Positions 8,375 to 18,161 are shown, counted from the stretch's first letter. The stretch is 64,000 nucleotides of DNA from an uncultured Candidatus Melainabacteria bacterium (GCA_934693165.1 CAKUUX010000006.1:60651-124650); one strand, 5' to 3'. Translations and numbers: made by a program. The notes: a model not told the origin generated them from the letters alone.

Positions 8375-8442
8375 TAGTTTTTCTAAAATTTTAATTTTTG
8401 TGAAGAAATTATCACTTAAAAATATCCCTCAGACGTAACAAT

Positions 8443-8474
8443 AACGGCTATATATAGAATTATATATAGCCGTT
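8443..8474 (-). terminator. Long hairpin after the 8504-8866 gene
   Basis: A perfect 14-base inverted repeat (AACGGCTATATATA and complement, loop GAAT) lies just downstream of the minus-strand gene. The T tail is weak, so it may be a terminator or an mRNA 3' stabiliser. Confidence 0.55.
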
Positions 8475-8503
8475 AAAATATTAGATTTAAATATAAATTT
8501 TAA

Positions 8504-8866
8504 TTAAACTAAATATGACATTGTAGAATTTTCCATATTTGAAGTATCTTCTACAGTGTATGAATATGATTGTGAAAGAGCTAAATTTACCTCAACAGTT
8601 TGCGCTGTATTGTCAGTATTAACACTTAAATTATCATTTGAAGAATCGTCATTTAATTGATCTAAAATTGATTGAGCTTTAACTAGAGTTATTCCGTATT
8701 CTTCTGCTATTTGTTGAGCTGTTTTTGTTTTAGAAGATACGTTACTTTTAAGCTCATTTAAAATCTCAAATTCAGATTTTGTACGAGTAGAATTATTACT
8801 ATTTTGCAATTCTGACAACATATCAGAAGATGACAATGATAACGATACAGAACTTATATCTGACAC
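8504..8866 (-). CDS. Hypothetical serine/asparagine-rich small protein
   Basis: This 120-residue protein has low-complexity Ser/Asn-rich ends and a central helical part (residues 35-72, including TAQQIAEEYGITLVKAQSILDQL) that resembles a helix-turn-helix or three-helix unit. It has no signal peptide or membrane segment. It has its own ribosome site (AAGGAGT) and a hairpin downstream, so it is probably monocistronic. No family recognised. Confidence 0.6.
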   Translation of the reverse strand: MSDISSVSLSLSSSDMLSELQNSNNSTRTKSEFEILNELKSNVSSKTKTAQQIAEEYGITLVKAQSILDQLNDDSSNDNLSVNTDNTAQTVEVNLALSQSYSYTVEDTSNMENSTMSYLV

Positions 8867-8931
8867 AATTATGACTCCTTAAAATCTATATATACATTAT
8901 AACGCTGGTTATAACAGTCGTCAATCCAAGT

Positions 8932-9528
8932 TTAGTCTGGAAAATCAAATTTTATACGGTCACCATCTAAAAGTAAAATATCTTCTTTATCAGAAGGAAG
9001 AGCAGCTCTATAATCCGTTTCTATATCTGCAGTGTCAGCTCGATATTCTTCTGGCAAAAAACTATTTACAATAGACATTGGTTTGATATTCACATTTTTA
9101 TAATCACGTGTTGAAGAATTTGTAAGGCTGTTATCAACTTGAATAGGCATATTTGGAGTAAGAGATAAATCGGCATCTTTGAAAAATCCCTTATCTAAAA
9201 ATGATTTTGGACTATATGTTGTTTTTAATTCTTCTGAAGCCTTGTGGTTTGTCCCATCATTATCAGTATAATCAGTTATTGTAAATACAAAACTTGCTTC
9301 ATTTTGTCCTTTATCAGGACTTTTTACGTCTGTCATTGTACCTGTTACTACATAACCCTTTTTAAATTCTGTATTCTTTATCATTACTGATTTGGTAACT
9401 TCAATTTTTATTGTTTCTTTTGGATAGTATGTAGAAATTTCTCCAATAACCTTTCCTTTTAAAGTCTTGGCATTAGCCGAAAGACTAGTAAAAATACACG
9501 CAAATACAACTATAACAAATTTTTTCAT
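8932..9528 (-). CDS. Secreted hypothetical protein
   Basis: This 198-residue protein begins with a clear Sec signal peptide (MKKFVIVVFACIFTSLSANA, cleavage near residue 20). The mature part is strand-rich with no cysteine, suggesting a periplasmic or surface beta-sandwich. The segment VTGTMTDVKSPDKGQNEASFVFTI resembles proteins that transport or buffer ligands, but I recognise no family. The C-terminus is acidic (DGDRIKFDFPD). It lies divergent from the calpain-like gene at 9655 and may be linked to it by function. That is speculation. Confidence 0.65.
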   Translation of the reverse strand: MKKFVIVVFACIFTSLSANAKTLKGKVIGEISTYYPKETIKIEVTKSVMIKNTEFKKGYVVTGTMTDVKSPDKGQNEASFVFTITDYTDNDGTNHKASEELKTTYSPKSFLDKGFFKDADLSLTPNMPIQVDNSLTNSSTRDYKNVNIKPMSIVNSFLPEEYRADTADIETDYRAALPSDKEDILLLDGDRIKFDFPD

Positions 9529-9654
9529 AAAATATTTTCCTTTAACTATTAAATTTTAACATGGTTTATTGTAAACTATTGTTATATTTTGACTTTTAAA
9601 TAACAATTTTAATATTTAGAGTCGTTTATAAAAATAAATAATAAAGGAAAAATA

Positions 9655-10536
9655 ATGTTCAACGATATTTCAATCTCAAAAATAGGTGTTTCTAAACAAA
9701 ATAATTCAACAACTTCAGTTCAGCAAAAAGCTGAAGATACAAGTATTTTTGGAAACAATATAGTAGATGATAAAAAGCCTGTAAAATTAACAAAGGAAGA
9801 AAAACAAGCTAAAAAAGAAGCCGAAAAAGCTGAAGAAAAAAGAATTAAAAACACTCCAGATGGAGTTATTCAAGGTGGAGCTCAAGGTCGTACAGCAGGG
9901 GATTGTTGGTTATTAGCTCAGATGAATTCTATGGCGCAAACAGAATGGGGCAAAAAAGCTTTTAAAGAGGCTATTACAAAAGAAGATGACGGAAGTTTTA
10001 CCGTACATTTTAAAGGTATAAATAAAGATATAAAAATTTCTCAAAAAGAATTTGAAAAAGCACAAAAAGATAGCTATTATTCAAACGGTGACGCTGATGC
10101 ACTATTATTAGAATTAGCTACAGAAAAGCATTTTGAAGAAACAGGCTTAAATAACGGAACAATCAAAGGCAATAGTTTAGCAGGTGAAGACTCATTACAA
10201 TTTCTTATGACAGGTGCAAAAGGAAGAGAATTTACTAAAAAGCAAAACAACTATGAACAACAAGTTGAAATGGTTCTAATGGCTATGGCAGAAGATCCAG
10301 AAGGTAACAATGGATTTTCTACAACATATATTTCAAAAGACAATAGTCCAAGTTCGACAGGTGATACTAGCCATGCCGTTTCTGTTAAAGGCATCATTAA
10401 AAATGATAAAGGCAAAATAAAAGAAGTCGTTATTTTAGACCCTTATAAACCAAATAAACCTTTCACAAAACCTTATGGTCAGTTTTTAAACGAAATGGAA
10501 GCATTTGGATTTATAAGAGTAACTAAAAAAGATTAA
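9655..10536 (+). CDS. Calpain-like cysteine protease (C2 family)
   Basis: This 293-residue protein has the calpain signature QGRTAGDCWLLAQMNSMA (catalytic C84), followed by SHAVSVKG (H240) and ILDPYKPNKP (D262, where calpains have Asn in an NPWG-type motif). The Cys-His order and the GDCW context are diagnostic of the C2 fold. The first 70 residues are Lys/Glu-rich and probably disordered, perhaps a propeptide or export region. There is no Sec signal. A second calpain-like gene lies 1 kb away. Target unknown. Bacterial calpains are often processing or effector enzymes. Confidence 0.82.
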   Translation: MFNDISISKIGVSKQNNSTTSVQQKAEDTSIFGNNIVDDKKPVKLTKEEKQAKKEAEKAEEKRIKNTPDGVIQGGAQGRTAGDCWLLAQMNSMAQTEWGKKAFKEAITKEDDGSFTVHFKGINKDIKISQKEFEKAQKDSYYSNGDADALLLELATEKHFEETGLNNGTIKGNSLAGEDSLQFLMTGAKGREFTKKQNNYEQQVEMVLMAMAEDPEGNNGFSTTYISKDNSPSSTGDTSHAVSVKGIIKNDKGKIKEVVILDPYKPNKPFTKPYGQFLNEMEAFGFIRVTKKD

Positions 10537-11420
10537 TAGTTAGGCTTTTTGTCATCTTTTAAAACAATAAGCATTACACCAATTAGGATTAAGATAATTC
10601 CTATCGCAATTTTTAGTGTAAAGATTTCGTGGAAGAATATTAAGCCGAAAACAATTGCTGTTAATGGTTCTAAAGCACCAAATATCGCTGTAATTGTTGG
10701 ACCAACTAATTTTATACCAATTGTTGTTGCTTCAAGCGAAATTATTGTCGGAATTATTGCTAATCCAAACGCAAATGCCCATAAGATTGGGGTATTTAAC
10801 ATTTGTAATTCTGTACAAAAGTTTAGGTTATAAATATATACAGATAGTCCGAAAAACATTACATAAAAAGTAAGAACAGGTTTTTTAATATGTTGGATAA
10901 CTTTTACATTTTTTATTCCAATCATATACAAAGCGTACATAAGAGCTGATACTAAAACGTATACAAGCCCTTTAAAATTAATATTTACTTCGCTATTATT
11001 ATTTAAAAAGATTATTCCACTTAGAGTTAGCGCAATTGCACTAATCATCGTGAAAGTTATTTTTTCTTTAAAAAATACTGTTGAAATCACTGCAACTATA
11101 ATCGGGTATACAAATAAAATAGTACACGCAATACCAGATGGGATGTGGTTAAAAGCAGTAAATAACGTCAAAGATGATAGTGAAAACAGTATTGCCAAAA
11201 CAAATAAAGCAAGCCCTTGATTAAAAGATATTTTGAAGGATAGATGTTTAACAAATCTAATATATGCACCGTAAATTAGCGTTGCTAAACAATATCTATA
11301 AAATAAAACAGAATTTACACCAATACCATGTGCAAATAAAGGTAATGCAAATAATGGGTTTGTCCCATAACTTGAAGAACCTATAAATGCATTTAATATA
11401 CCTATTGAACGTCTTTTCAT
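10533..11420 (-). CDS. EamA/DMT-family permease
   Basis: This 295-residue membrane protein has ten predicted hydrophobic segments in two EamA halves, the second with the conserved GPTITAIFGALEPLTAIVFG region (about 236-258). Members export or import small metabolites such as amino acids. The direction and substrate are not evident. Its stop codon overlaps the end of the convergent calpain gene by four bases. Confidence 0.88.
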   Translation of the reverse strand: MKRRSIGILNAFIGSSSYGTNPLFALPLFAHGIGVNSVLFYRYCLATLIYGAYIRFVKHLSFKISFNQGLALFVLAILFSLSSLTLFTAFNHIPSGIACTILFVYPIIVAVISTVFFKEKITFTMISAIALTLSGIIFLNNNSEVNINFKGLVYVLVSALMYALYMIGIKNVKVIQHIKKPVLTFYVMFFGLSVYIYNLNFCTELQMLNTPILWAFAFGLAIIPTIISLEATTIGIKLVGPTITAIFGALEPLTAIVFGLIFFHEIFTLKIAIGIILILIGVMLIVLKDDKKPNY

Positions 11421-11450
11421 AGCAATATTCTATTCAGTAAAAAATAAAAG

Positions 11451-11479
11451 AAAAGAGGTAATTAAAAATTACCTCTTTT
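11451..11479. terminator. Terminator between calpain-like gene and permease
   Basis: A 13-bp stem (AAAAGAGGTAATT and complement, loop AAA) with T-rich flanks on the minus strand. It ends the minus-strand calpain-like gene at 11498. Confidence 0.75.
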
Positions 11480-11497
11480 AAATCTTATCGCTATTAA

Positions 11498-13207
11498 TTA
11501 AGCTTGTTTTTTGAATTTATCAGGAACTTTAACTGGTTTTTTACCATTCTTGTACCAGATAACTTCTCCATCATTTTTGTTATCACCAACTACGGCACCG
11601 TCTTTATCGTATTTGTATGGTTGTTTTTCTAATGGTAATTTTTTACCATAAGAATTTACATCAACGATTGAAACTGAGTCGTAATATTTTAAGAAATCTT
11701 TGTAAGGAACATCTGCATCAAATGATGTGTTCCAAGGGTTTGTACATCTCATTTTGATGTCGCCTTTTTCATCTTTGTGAGGTTCAAGAGTATATGCGTG
11801 GAATCCATAGATACCAGCTTTTTCTGCAACAGGGTTTTCCACTCTACTACCACCTGCTCTTGTACCACCAGTCATGATGTAGTTTTCATTAAAATTATCT
11901 TTCTTAATCATTTTATTAACTGTTGGTTCTTCTAAATCCAAGTTATATTGTCTGAAGCCACCGAAGCCCATTCTTTCCATAACTTCAAAGTTGTAACCAC
12001 CTAAAGAACCTCTGTAGAAGTCTGCTGGACTTTCGAATTTGTCGTTTTTATTGTCAGGATTGTTCTTCAAGTCTGTGAACATCAAACCATTTTCATCTTC
12101 TTTGTAGTAGATGTTGTAGTAGTTATCACCACGTGATACAACGATTGTTTTGTTTGGATCTTTTTTAGCTTCGATGTAATCATTCAATCTTTTTTCATGA
12201 CCTTCTAATGATTTTTTAGCTTGAATTCTTGCTTCACCTTTAGAGTGTTTATATTCTTCTCTTTTAGCAGCAATCTTATCATTCATGATTTCTTTGAATT
12301 TTACATCAGCTTTGTTTACAGAATCTAAGCCATAAGCATCTTCTAAAATTCTGATACCTGTTGAACCTTTAAGAGAGTATTTTTGAACTCTGTCTTTTGG
12401 AAGTTCAGCATTTTCGTATTTGTATTCGCCATAACCATTTTGGAATTTAACTTTTACATCTTTTCCTTCTTGGTGGAATGCATCATAGATAGCAACTCTT
12501 GCTTTTGGATTTTGCATAACTGTGTTTAATGTTGAAACAAGGTAGCAATCACCAATTTTTTGTTGTTGAGTTGTAAATCTTTTTGCAGGTGGGAACAATT
12601 TAACGAACATGTCTTTATCCATGTCTAATTGTTTAGATTCTTTTTCGTTTGTTTTTACATAAATTTTATCTTGGTCTGCAACTTTGAATACATCACCAAC
12701 TTTTACGTTTTTAGTACCTTCTTTTTGAGATTTAACTTCTGGAACATATACGTCCATTGGATTTTTACCTGCTTTACGTGCTTCGTAAATCATATCCAAA
12801 TCATTAGCTAGGTTATCATTCATCTTACCAGTTGCCCAATAATGGCTAACTGTAGATGCTTCAATATCTCCACTCTTAATCATTTGCAATTGCATCATAA
12901 CGTTACTTGTTTGTTCGTCGCCTTTTGCAAGAACTTTTTTAACGTTTTTGTAATCTTCTTTAGATAAACCCATTACGCCAGCATCTTTAATTGCTTGAGC
13001 TGCTTGAGTATTATCGTGAGCTACTGGTGTTGGTTTTGCGATTGTTCTTGGTTTAACACCACTCATAACTTGTATTAATTCTAAACTTGGTTTAGCTTTT
13101 ATTGCAGGAGCTGTTTGAACTTTTGCATTTGCAATTTTATTTTCTGGTTTGTCAACTTTGTTCATACCTCTGAATGGCATTGCTACTTGAATTGGATTTA
13201 CTTTCAT
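11498..13207 (-). CDS. Large calpain-like cysteine protease
   Basis: This 569-residue protein has the triad in calpain order: QQQKIGDCYLVSTLNTVM (C221), GFHAYTLEP (H470) and CTNPWNTS (N490). The NPWN box is closer to animal calpains than in its neighbour at 9655. The N-terminus has no Sec signal but a short patterned start (MKVNPIQVAMPFRG) shared in style with other proteins here. Residues 60-200 are helical and may be regulatory. A charged insert at about 300-350 splits the protease core. It is monocistronic, with a terminator after it. Target unknown. Confidence 0.82.
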   Translation of the reverse strand: MKVNPIQVAMPFRGMNKVDKPENKIANAKVQTAPAIKAKPSLELIQVMSGVKPRTIAKPTPVAHDNTQAAQAIKDAGVMGLSKEDYKNVKKVLAKGDEQTSNVMMQLQMIKSGDIEASTVSHYWATGKMNDNLANDLDMIYEARKAGKNPMDVYVPEVKSQKEGTKNVKVGDVFKVADQDKIYVKTNEKESKQLDMDKDMFVKLFPPAKRFTTQQQKIGDCYLVSTLNTVMQNPKARVAIYDAFHQEGKDVKVKFQNGYGEYKYENAELPKDRVQKYSLKGSTGIRILEDAYGLDSVNKADVKFKEIMNDKIAAKREEYKHSKGEARIQAKKSLEGHEKRLNDYIEAKKDPNKTIVVSRGDNYYNIYYKEDENGLMFTDLKNNPDNKNDKFESPADFYRGSLGGYNFEVMERMGFGGFRQYNLDLEEPTVNKMIKKDNFNENYIMTGGTRAGGSRVENPVAEKAGIYGFHAYTLEPHKDEKGDIKMRCTNPWNTSFDADVPYKDFLKYYDSVSIVDVNSYGKKLPLEKQPYKYDKDGAVVGDNKNDGEVIWYKNGKKPVKVPDKFKKQA

Positions 13208-13406
13208 AGTCTTACCTTCCTACACGTCTTTATGTTTTTATTAAATACCCTAAAAATAAAATTTGCTAGTAATAAGTGTATTTTTTACAAAAATTTAACA
13301 TTGTATAAAATAACCATTATGACTAATATCCTGTTAAGTCTTTATTCTAATGTTTTTTAGACAAAATATTTTATACTTAAAATGGTAGTAAAAAGGGTGG
13401 TTAAAA

Positions 13407-13745
13407 ATGCTTTATCTTCTAATTCAATGGTTAATTCTAACACTAATCGTATTATTTACAGCATGGATTCTTCCAGGAATCACGGTTAGTAGTATTCCAA
13501 CAGCAATGGTGGCAGCACTTGTAATTGGGATGATTAATGTTTCTATAAAACCTGTACTAAACTGGATTACATTACCATTCAATGTTGTAACTTTTGGTAT
13601 ATTAGCATTGGTTATAAATGCTTTATTATTGATGTTTACTGCATATTTAGTTCCAGGGTTAAGTATAAATGGTTTTTGGAGCGCATTCTTCGGCTCAATT
13701 ATTATTTCTCTCTTGGGTCTTGGCGTAAGTTATATCAAGTACTAA
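13407..13745 (+). CDS. Four-helix membrane protein, phage holin IV / YvlD family
   Basis: This 112-residue protein is almost entirely four transmembrane helices, with the family motifs INVSIKPVLNWITLPFNVVTFG and VPGLSINGFWSAF. It is annotated as 'phage holin family' (PF04020) but is usually a chromosomal envelope protein, not a phage gene. No phage genes are nearby. A ribosome site (GGGTGG) precedes the ATG and a strong terminator follows. Confidence 0.88.
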   Translation: MLYLLIQWLILTLIVLFTAWILPGITVSSIPTAMVAALVIGMINVSIKPVLNWITLPFNVVTFGILALVINALLLMFTAYLVPGLSINGFWSAFFGSIIISLLGLGVSYIKY

Positions 13746-13760
13746 TTAGCGATGAAAGAA

Positions 13761-13799
13761 AAAGGGCAAAGTTAAAAATTTTAACTTTGCCCTTTTTCT
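13761..13799. terminator. Bidirectional terminator
   Basis: Stem AAAGGGCAAAGTTAA with its complement, followed by a run of Ts. It separates two convergent membrane protein genes. Confidence 0.8.
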
Positions 13800-13812
13800 T
13801 TTAAATATATTT

Positions 13813-14439
13813 TTAAGAGTCTTTTAAATGTTTAAAGTGTTTGTAAACGTATAAAACGCCTAAGATGCCAAAGACTACAACAATTGCAACGTCAAATTTA
13901 TGCCAAATGTGTTTGAAAGCGTCCATGTTTTCGCCCATTTTTACACCAACATAAACTAGCAAATAACTCCATACAAGTGAACCTAAAAATGTTAATGTGA
14001 AGAAAATTCTTTTTCTTGCTCTCAAAATACCTGCTGGAAGAGAAATAAATGTTCTTACCACAGGTAACATTCTGCAAAAGAAGAACGCCCAATCACCATA
14101 TTTATCAACCCATTCATCTGCTTCTTGTAAATCTTTATGAGAAACCAAGAAGTATTTACCGTATTTTTCAACAAATGTTCTTCCACCAAAATATCCAAGG
14201 TAGTAAGAAGGAATTGAACCAAGCACACAACCAAATGCTCCTGCAAATGCTGCTACGTGAAAATTCATTTCACCTTTGCTCACAATATATCCTGCAAATG
14301 GTAAAATAGCTTCACTTGGTAGAGGAATATTGCAAGATTCAATTGCCATAAGCAAGCTAATTCCCCAAGGTCCCATGATAGTAATTATATGCTGTATAAA
14401 ATTGATTACAGCTGTTATTATCAAATTTATATATTCCAT
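13813..14439 (-). CDS. DedA family membrane protein
   Basis: This 208-residue polytopic protein has DedA landmarks: an N-terminal re-entrant region with E33 and the loop PLPSEAILPFAGY, and the FFFCRMLPVVRTFISLPAG motif (119-137) with conserved arginines. DedA proteins act as undecaprenyl-phosphate or phospholipid translocases that depend on the membrane potential. It ends with a basic tail. It may be co-transcribed with ogt upstream (55-base gap). Confidence 0.9.
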   Translation of the reverse strand: MEYINLIITAVINFIQHIITIMGPWGISLLMAIESCNIPLPSEAILPFAGYIVSKGEMNFHVAAFAGAFGCVLGSIPSYYLGYFGGRTFVEKYGKYFLVSHKDLQEADEWVDKYGDWAFFFCRMLPVVRTFISLPAGILRARKRIFFTLTFLGSLVWSYLLVYVGVKMGENMDAFKHIWHKFDVAIVVVFGILGVLYVYKHFKHLKDS

Positions 14440-14494
14440 TTTTATCTCCTATAAAATTATCCTTAACCATTTTACAAGAAACATAAATTTAAAC

Positions 14495-14944
14495 CTATAA
14501 AGAATTTTCAAGTTTTAACAATTTTTCTTTTATTTTTAATCCATAAGCAAAACCTGTCAGCGCACCAGATTTTGAAATAACCCTATGACACGGAATTATG
14601 AACAAAATAGGATTTTTGTTACATGCAGAACCAACAGCCCTTTGAGCTTTTGGATTACCTATTGCCTCTGCTATTTCTTGGTAAGATTTTGTTTCGCCAT
14701 AAGGTATTTTTTGTAATTCTTTCCAAACTCTTTTTTGAAAAATCGTTCCAGAAGGATTAACTTTCAGATTAAAAGTTTTTAACTCACCTGAAAAATACCT
14801 AGCCAATTGACTAGTGATATTATTATCGGGATATTTAAATCCTTTTTCTTCCTTCTCGAGGATTTTTATTTCGGTAATTTTTTCATTATCTGTATTAATT
14901 TCTAAAATGCCAACAGGAGATTTATAATAAATTTTATCCTTCAT
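14495..14944 (-). CDS. ogt: Methylated-DNA--protein-cysteine methyltransferase
   Basis: This 149-residue suicide repair protein removes the methyl group from O6-methylguanine. It has the acceptor motif IPCHRVI (C119), the helix-turn-helix PYGETKSYQEIA, and RAVGSACNKNP. The N-terminal domain is short, as in Ogt. It lies 15 bases after the methyltransferase-like gene in the same operon. Confidence 0.95.
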   Translation of the reverse strand: MKDKIYYKSPVGILEINTDNEKITEIKILEKEEKGFKYPDNNITSQLARYFSGELKTFNLKVNPSGTIFQKRVWKELQKIPYGETKSYQEIAEAIGNPKAQRAVGSACNKNPILFIIPCHRVISKSGALTGFAYGLKIKEKLLKLENSL

Positions 14945-14959
14945 TTTTCCTCTAAATAG

Positions 14960-15832
14960 CTATAAATATGCTTTTATAGATTTTTCTATCCAGTATTCAA
15001 ACTCTATATTTGGATAAAGTTTTTCATATTCTTTTATTTTTAAATACATCTCAGTACCGTCCGATACATCATGCCATAAATCTGCAAACAGGTAGTCAAA
15101 TGGATAGGTCTTTAGTTCTTTTTCTAAAAATTCAAAAGCATCCATTTTTATTATTTTTATTTTATTACTATTCTCAAATTGAGGAAGTATGTATTTTGAA
15201 AATAAATTTATAATCGTTTCATTGCTATCTACGACATAAACTTCTTCTACTTCCATTTTATTTGAAACCATATATTGAAAATATCCCAAACCAAGCCCTA
15301 GAGTTAAAACCTTACCATGAGCTTTTTCTATAGGTTCTTTCATGGTTTCAATTTCATTTGGAGTTATTGTCATCCAAATTCTGTTATTTTCTAATATCGC
15401 AGGATATCTAAATTCTTCCTTAAAAAACCCTATTTGAGGATACATTCTGCCCTCTGTAGATTTTTCAATGTCGTTATAAACAAAACCTTCATAAGGTTTG
15501 TAACAATCATATTTAAATTCAATATTACCAGATTTAATTTTAGGATTTCTTATCTTTTTAAAATAAGGATTTTCTTTGTAACTTTCAGAATTTAAACATT
15601 TTACCATTTTTGGAAAATATTCGTTAAAAATATCTTTATCAACGTTTTTATCCAAAATATCAAGTCCCATACCGTTAGCCAAAATGATAGCAAAGGCTTT
15701 TTCTTCATCAATATCTTTTGAAACAATCTCTTCAATATCAGATTTTGAAATATAGTCAGAGTAATTATTCAAATAATTACTCATCAAAGAAAAAATTCTA
15801 AAATTATCGTCTTCAATATTTTTATTTGTCAT
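14960..15832 (-). CDS. SAM-dependent methyltransferase-like protein
   Basis: The C-terminal half of this 290-residue protein is a Rossmann methyltransferase domain. Motif I is GKVLTLGLGLGYFQYMVS (173-190), the acidic residue after strand 2 is in VYVVDSN (D202), D231 follows strand 3, and FDYLFADLWHD (245-255) resembles spermidine synthase and related enzymes. The N-terminal 100 residues are helical and unique. It overlaps the SpoIIE gene by 11 bases, so it belongs to that signalling operon. Substrate unknown. Confidence 0.75.
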   Translation of the reverse strand: MTNKNIEDDNFRIFSLMSNYLNNYSDYISKSDIEEIVSKDIDEEKAFAIILANGMGLDILDKNVDKDIFNEYFPKMVKCLNSESYKENPYFKKIRNPKIKSGNIEFKYDCYKPYEGFVYNDIEKSTEGRMYPQIGFFKEEFRYPAILENNRIWMTITPNEIETMKEPIEKAHGKVLTLGLGLGYFQYMVSNKMEVEEVYVVDSNETIINLFSKYILPQFENSNKIKIIKMDAFEFLEKELKTYPFDYLFADLWHDVSDGTEMYLKIKEYEKLYPNIEFEYWIEKSIKAYL

Positions 15833-18161
15833 TTTTATTTTTATCCAAATTCATAGAAATCTTGAAGATATTTCTACCGTGTGCGTATTCATATTCAACA
15901 TTATCCATAGAATTTTTAACCATGTGAATACCTAGACCACCAATAGGTCTATCTTCAACGCTCAATGTAATATCAGGTTCTGGATGAGCTAGAGGGTTAA
16001 AATGTTTACCAGAATCAATAAAGATTATTTCTATAGCATTTTCGTCATAAGAAATACTAATTTCTACATTACCTACCTCGTCATCTGGATAGGCATAATT
16101 AGAAATATTTGCAAAAATTTCTTCAGCAGAAACAAGCATTCTTGAACGTTTTGACTCATCCAAACCAAGAGTATCACAAATATGTTCAACCCTATGTAAC
16201 AATTCATTTAAGGATGTAACTGATGCTGGAAGTTTAAAGTTTTTAACACCAAAATATTCTATCGCCAACATAGTAATATCGTCAGGCTGTTCATTTGGTG
16301 CATCTTTTGTGTATTCATTAATATCTTCACCAATATTGTTCAATATATCAAAAATTGATTTATCTTTATTTTTATTCAAACATTCTTTTAAATTTTTATC
16401 TCCAAACATTTCACCTTGAGCGTTTGTAGATTCTGTAATACCGTCTGTGTATAAAAAGATTTTTTCATTTGCTTGCAAGTGAAGTTCTTCTTCTTCATAT
16501 TTAATATCAGGAAGTCCACCAACAACGAAGTTTTGTTTACAATTAATCATTTCAAAACTACCGTCAACTCTTTTTATATAAGGATGGTTATGACCAGCGT
16601 TTACGAATTTAATCTTACCAGTAGAAAGTTCCATAACACAAAGGAACACTGTTACGAACAAGCCTTGGTCATTATCCTGACAAAGTTCTTTGTTTACCTT
16701 ATCGAATAATTCAGGAAGTGGCACATCTGTTTTGGCAATGTTTTTGATAATAGTTTTTGCCTTCATCATAAATAATGCAGCTGGAATACCTTTACCTGAT
16801 ACATCGGCAATTAAAAATGCTAACTTATCTTCATTAATTAAATAGAAGTCGTAAAAATCACCACCGACTTTTTTGGCAGCATCCATAGTTGCATAGATAT
16901 CAAATTCTTTATGATACGGAAATGCTGGAAATCTATTAGGCATTGTTGTTGTTTGAATTGCTTTTGCAACCTTTAGTTCAAACTCTGCTTGTTTTCTTTC
17001 TTTTTCATATCCATCAAGCGCCTGAATATATTTTTTAATATCTTCAACTGCTCTATTTAATGTATCTGACAAAATTGCAAATTCTAAAGGCTTTCTCAAG
17101 TCGCAGACAATATCAAGGTTTCCACGTCCAACTTTTTTTGCGATATCTACAAGATAATCAATTGGTTTGTTAATATTTCTTTGTAAGAATGTATAAAAAA
17201 TTACATAAACGCCAATATACAAACTTAATAAGAATAGAATAATCATTGCGACTTTTATTCTCAAAATCTTGAATAACTCAGCTGTTGGAACATTTACGAT
17301 TAAAACCATTCCGTTTTCAAAGTTTTTTATAAAAGTAATGTACTTGCGATGATTATATACAAGTTCTGTTTTTTCTTTTAAATCATCACTATACCAAGAA
17401 ATTTTTTCCAAAGATTGACCAATTAACTCTTTTTTTTCTATATTAGAATCTTGATAATACAAAATAAAATCGTCTTTTTTATCTGCAAAAAGAATAATAG
17501 AATTTTTTGGAGTTTTACGAGATTGTAATTTATTAACAATTGATTCTAAATCCCAGTCAATTGTTGCAACACCAATAATTTTTCCTTTTTCATCGTAAAT
17601 AGCTTTACCAATAGTCGTCATTAATCTATCGGTAAGATTTGAATCAATGTACGGAACGACCCAAGCTAAATCATCTTTTACAGATATATTTTTCAATAAA
17701 ATTTTATACCAGCTCTCATTCTGGTAATCATAATTCAACTCATCTAGAGCTTTATTTGAGTATATTTCACCATTTTTATAAAAAACACCTAAGCGAGAAT
17801 CCAACGGATTTATTTTATATGGTTCAAACCAAATACCACCTGAAAAAATTTCATATTTTTTCAAAATAGATTTATTATTTTGAAAAACGGACTCAACATA
17901 AGAATTTAATCTGGCACTATCACCCTTGTATTCTGCATATACACTACCACCAGAAGCAAGCTCTGAAACAATAACTTTTAAATCATATATAACAGTATCA
18001 ATATTGTACGTAAATTTGTCAACTCTTAAATCATAAGCCTCTATCTTAACTTGCTTTCCATTTTCATACGCAGATAATGCTACTGCAAAGGTTACAATAG
18101 ACAATATAGACAAAAGTAATGAGATTATAAAAATTATTTTAGATTTAAGAGTTTTAAACAT
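15822..18161 (-). CDS. Membrane sensor with SpoIIE phosphatase and anti-sigma kinase-like domain
   Basis: This 779-residue protein combines a whole partner-switching module. The order is a transmembrane helix (9-29), an extracytoplasmic Cache-type sensor (about 35-290), a second helix (302-326), HAMP (327-380), a SpoIIE PP2C phosphatase (GGDFYD 433-438, DVSGKG 453-458, AGHN 522-525, TDGITE 572-577, DDIT 627-630), and a C-terminal RsbW-like HATPase (EEIFAN 680-685, GGLGIH 741-746). The phosphatase should dephosphorylate, and the HATPase phosphorylate, a STAS protein such as the one encoded just upstream. Carrying both opposing activities in one chain is notable. The output target is not in this window. 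Confidence 0.92.
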   Translation of the reverse strand: MFKTLKSKIIFIISLLLSILSIVTFAVALSAYENGKQVKIEAYDLRVDKFTYNIDTVIYDLKVIVSELASGGSVYAEYKGDSARLNSYVESVFQNNKSILKKYEIFSGGIWFEPYKINPLDSRLGVFYKNGEIYSNKALDELNYDYQNESWYKILLKNISVKDDLAWVVPYIDSNLTDRLMTTIGKAIYDEKGKIIGVATIDWDLESIVNKLQSRKTPKNSIILFADKKDDFILYYQDSNIEKKELIGQSLEKISWYSDDLKEKTELVYNHRKYITFIKNFENGMVLIVNVPTAELFKILRIKVAMIILFLLSLYIGVYVIFYTFLQRNINKPIDYLVDIAKKVGRGNLDIVCDLRKPLEFAILSDTLNRAVEDIKKYIQALDGYEKERKQAEFELKVAKAIQTTTMPNRFPAFPYHKEFDIYATMDAAKKVGGDFYDFYLINEDKLAFLIADVSGKGIPAALFMMKAKTIIKNIAKTDVPLPELFDKVNKELCQDNDQGLFVTVFLCVMELSTGKIKFVNAGHNHPYIKRVDGSFEMINCKQNFVVGGLPDIKYEEEELHLQANEKIFLYTDGITESTNAQGEMFGDKNLKECLNKNKDKSIFDILNNIGEDINEYTKDAPNEQPDDITMLAIEYFGVKNFKLPASVTSLNELLHRVEHICDTLGLDESKRSRMLVSAEEIFANISNYAYPDDEVGNVEISISYDENAIEIIFIDSGKHFNPLAHPEPDITLSVEDRPIGGLGIHMVKNSMDNVEYEYAHGRNIFKISMNLDKNKNDK

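Noticed and set aside
8395..8420. A CRP-like site GTGA-N8-TCAC upstream of the alcohol dehydrogenase
   Set aside because: The half-site spacing is two bases too long for CRP, and the pair may be chance in AT-rich DNA.
13407..13745. A prophage, suggested by the 'holin' name of this family
   Set aside because: No other phage gene is nearby, and PF04020 members are usually chromosomal membrane proteins.
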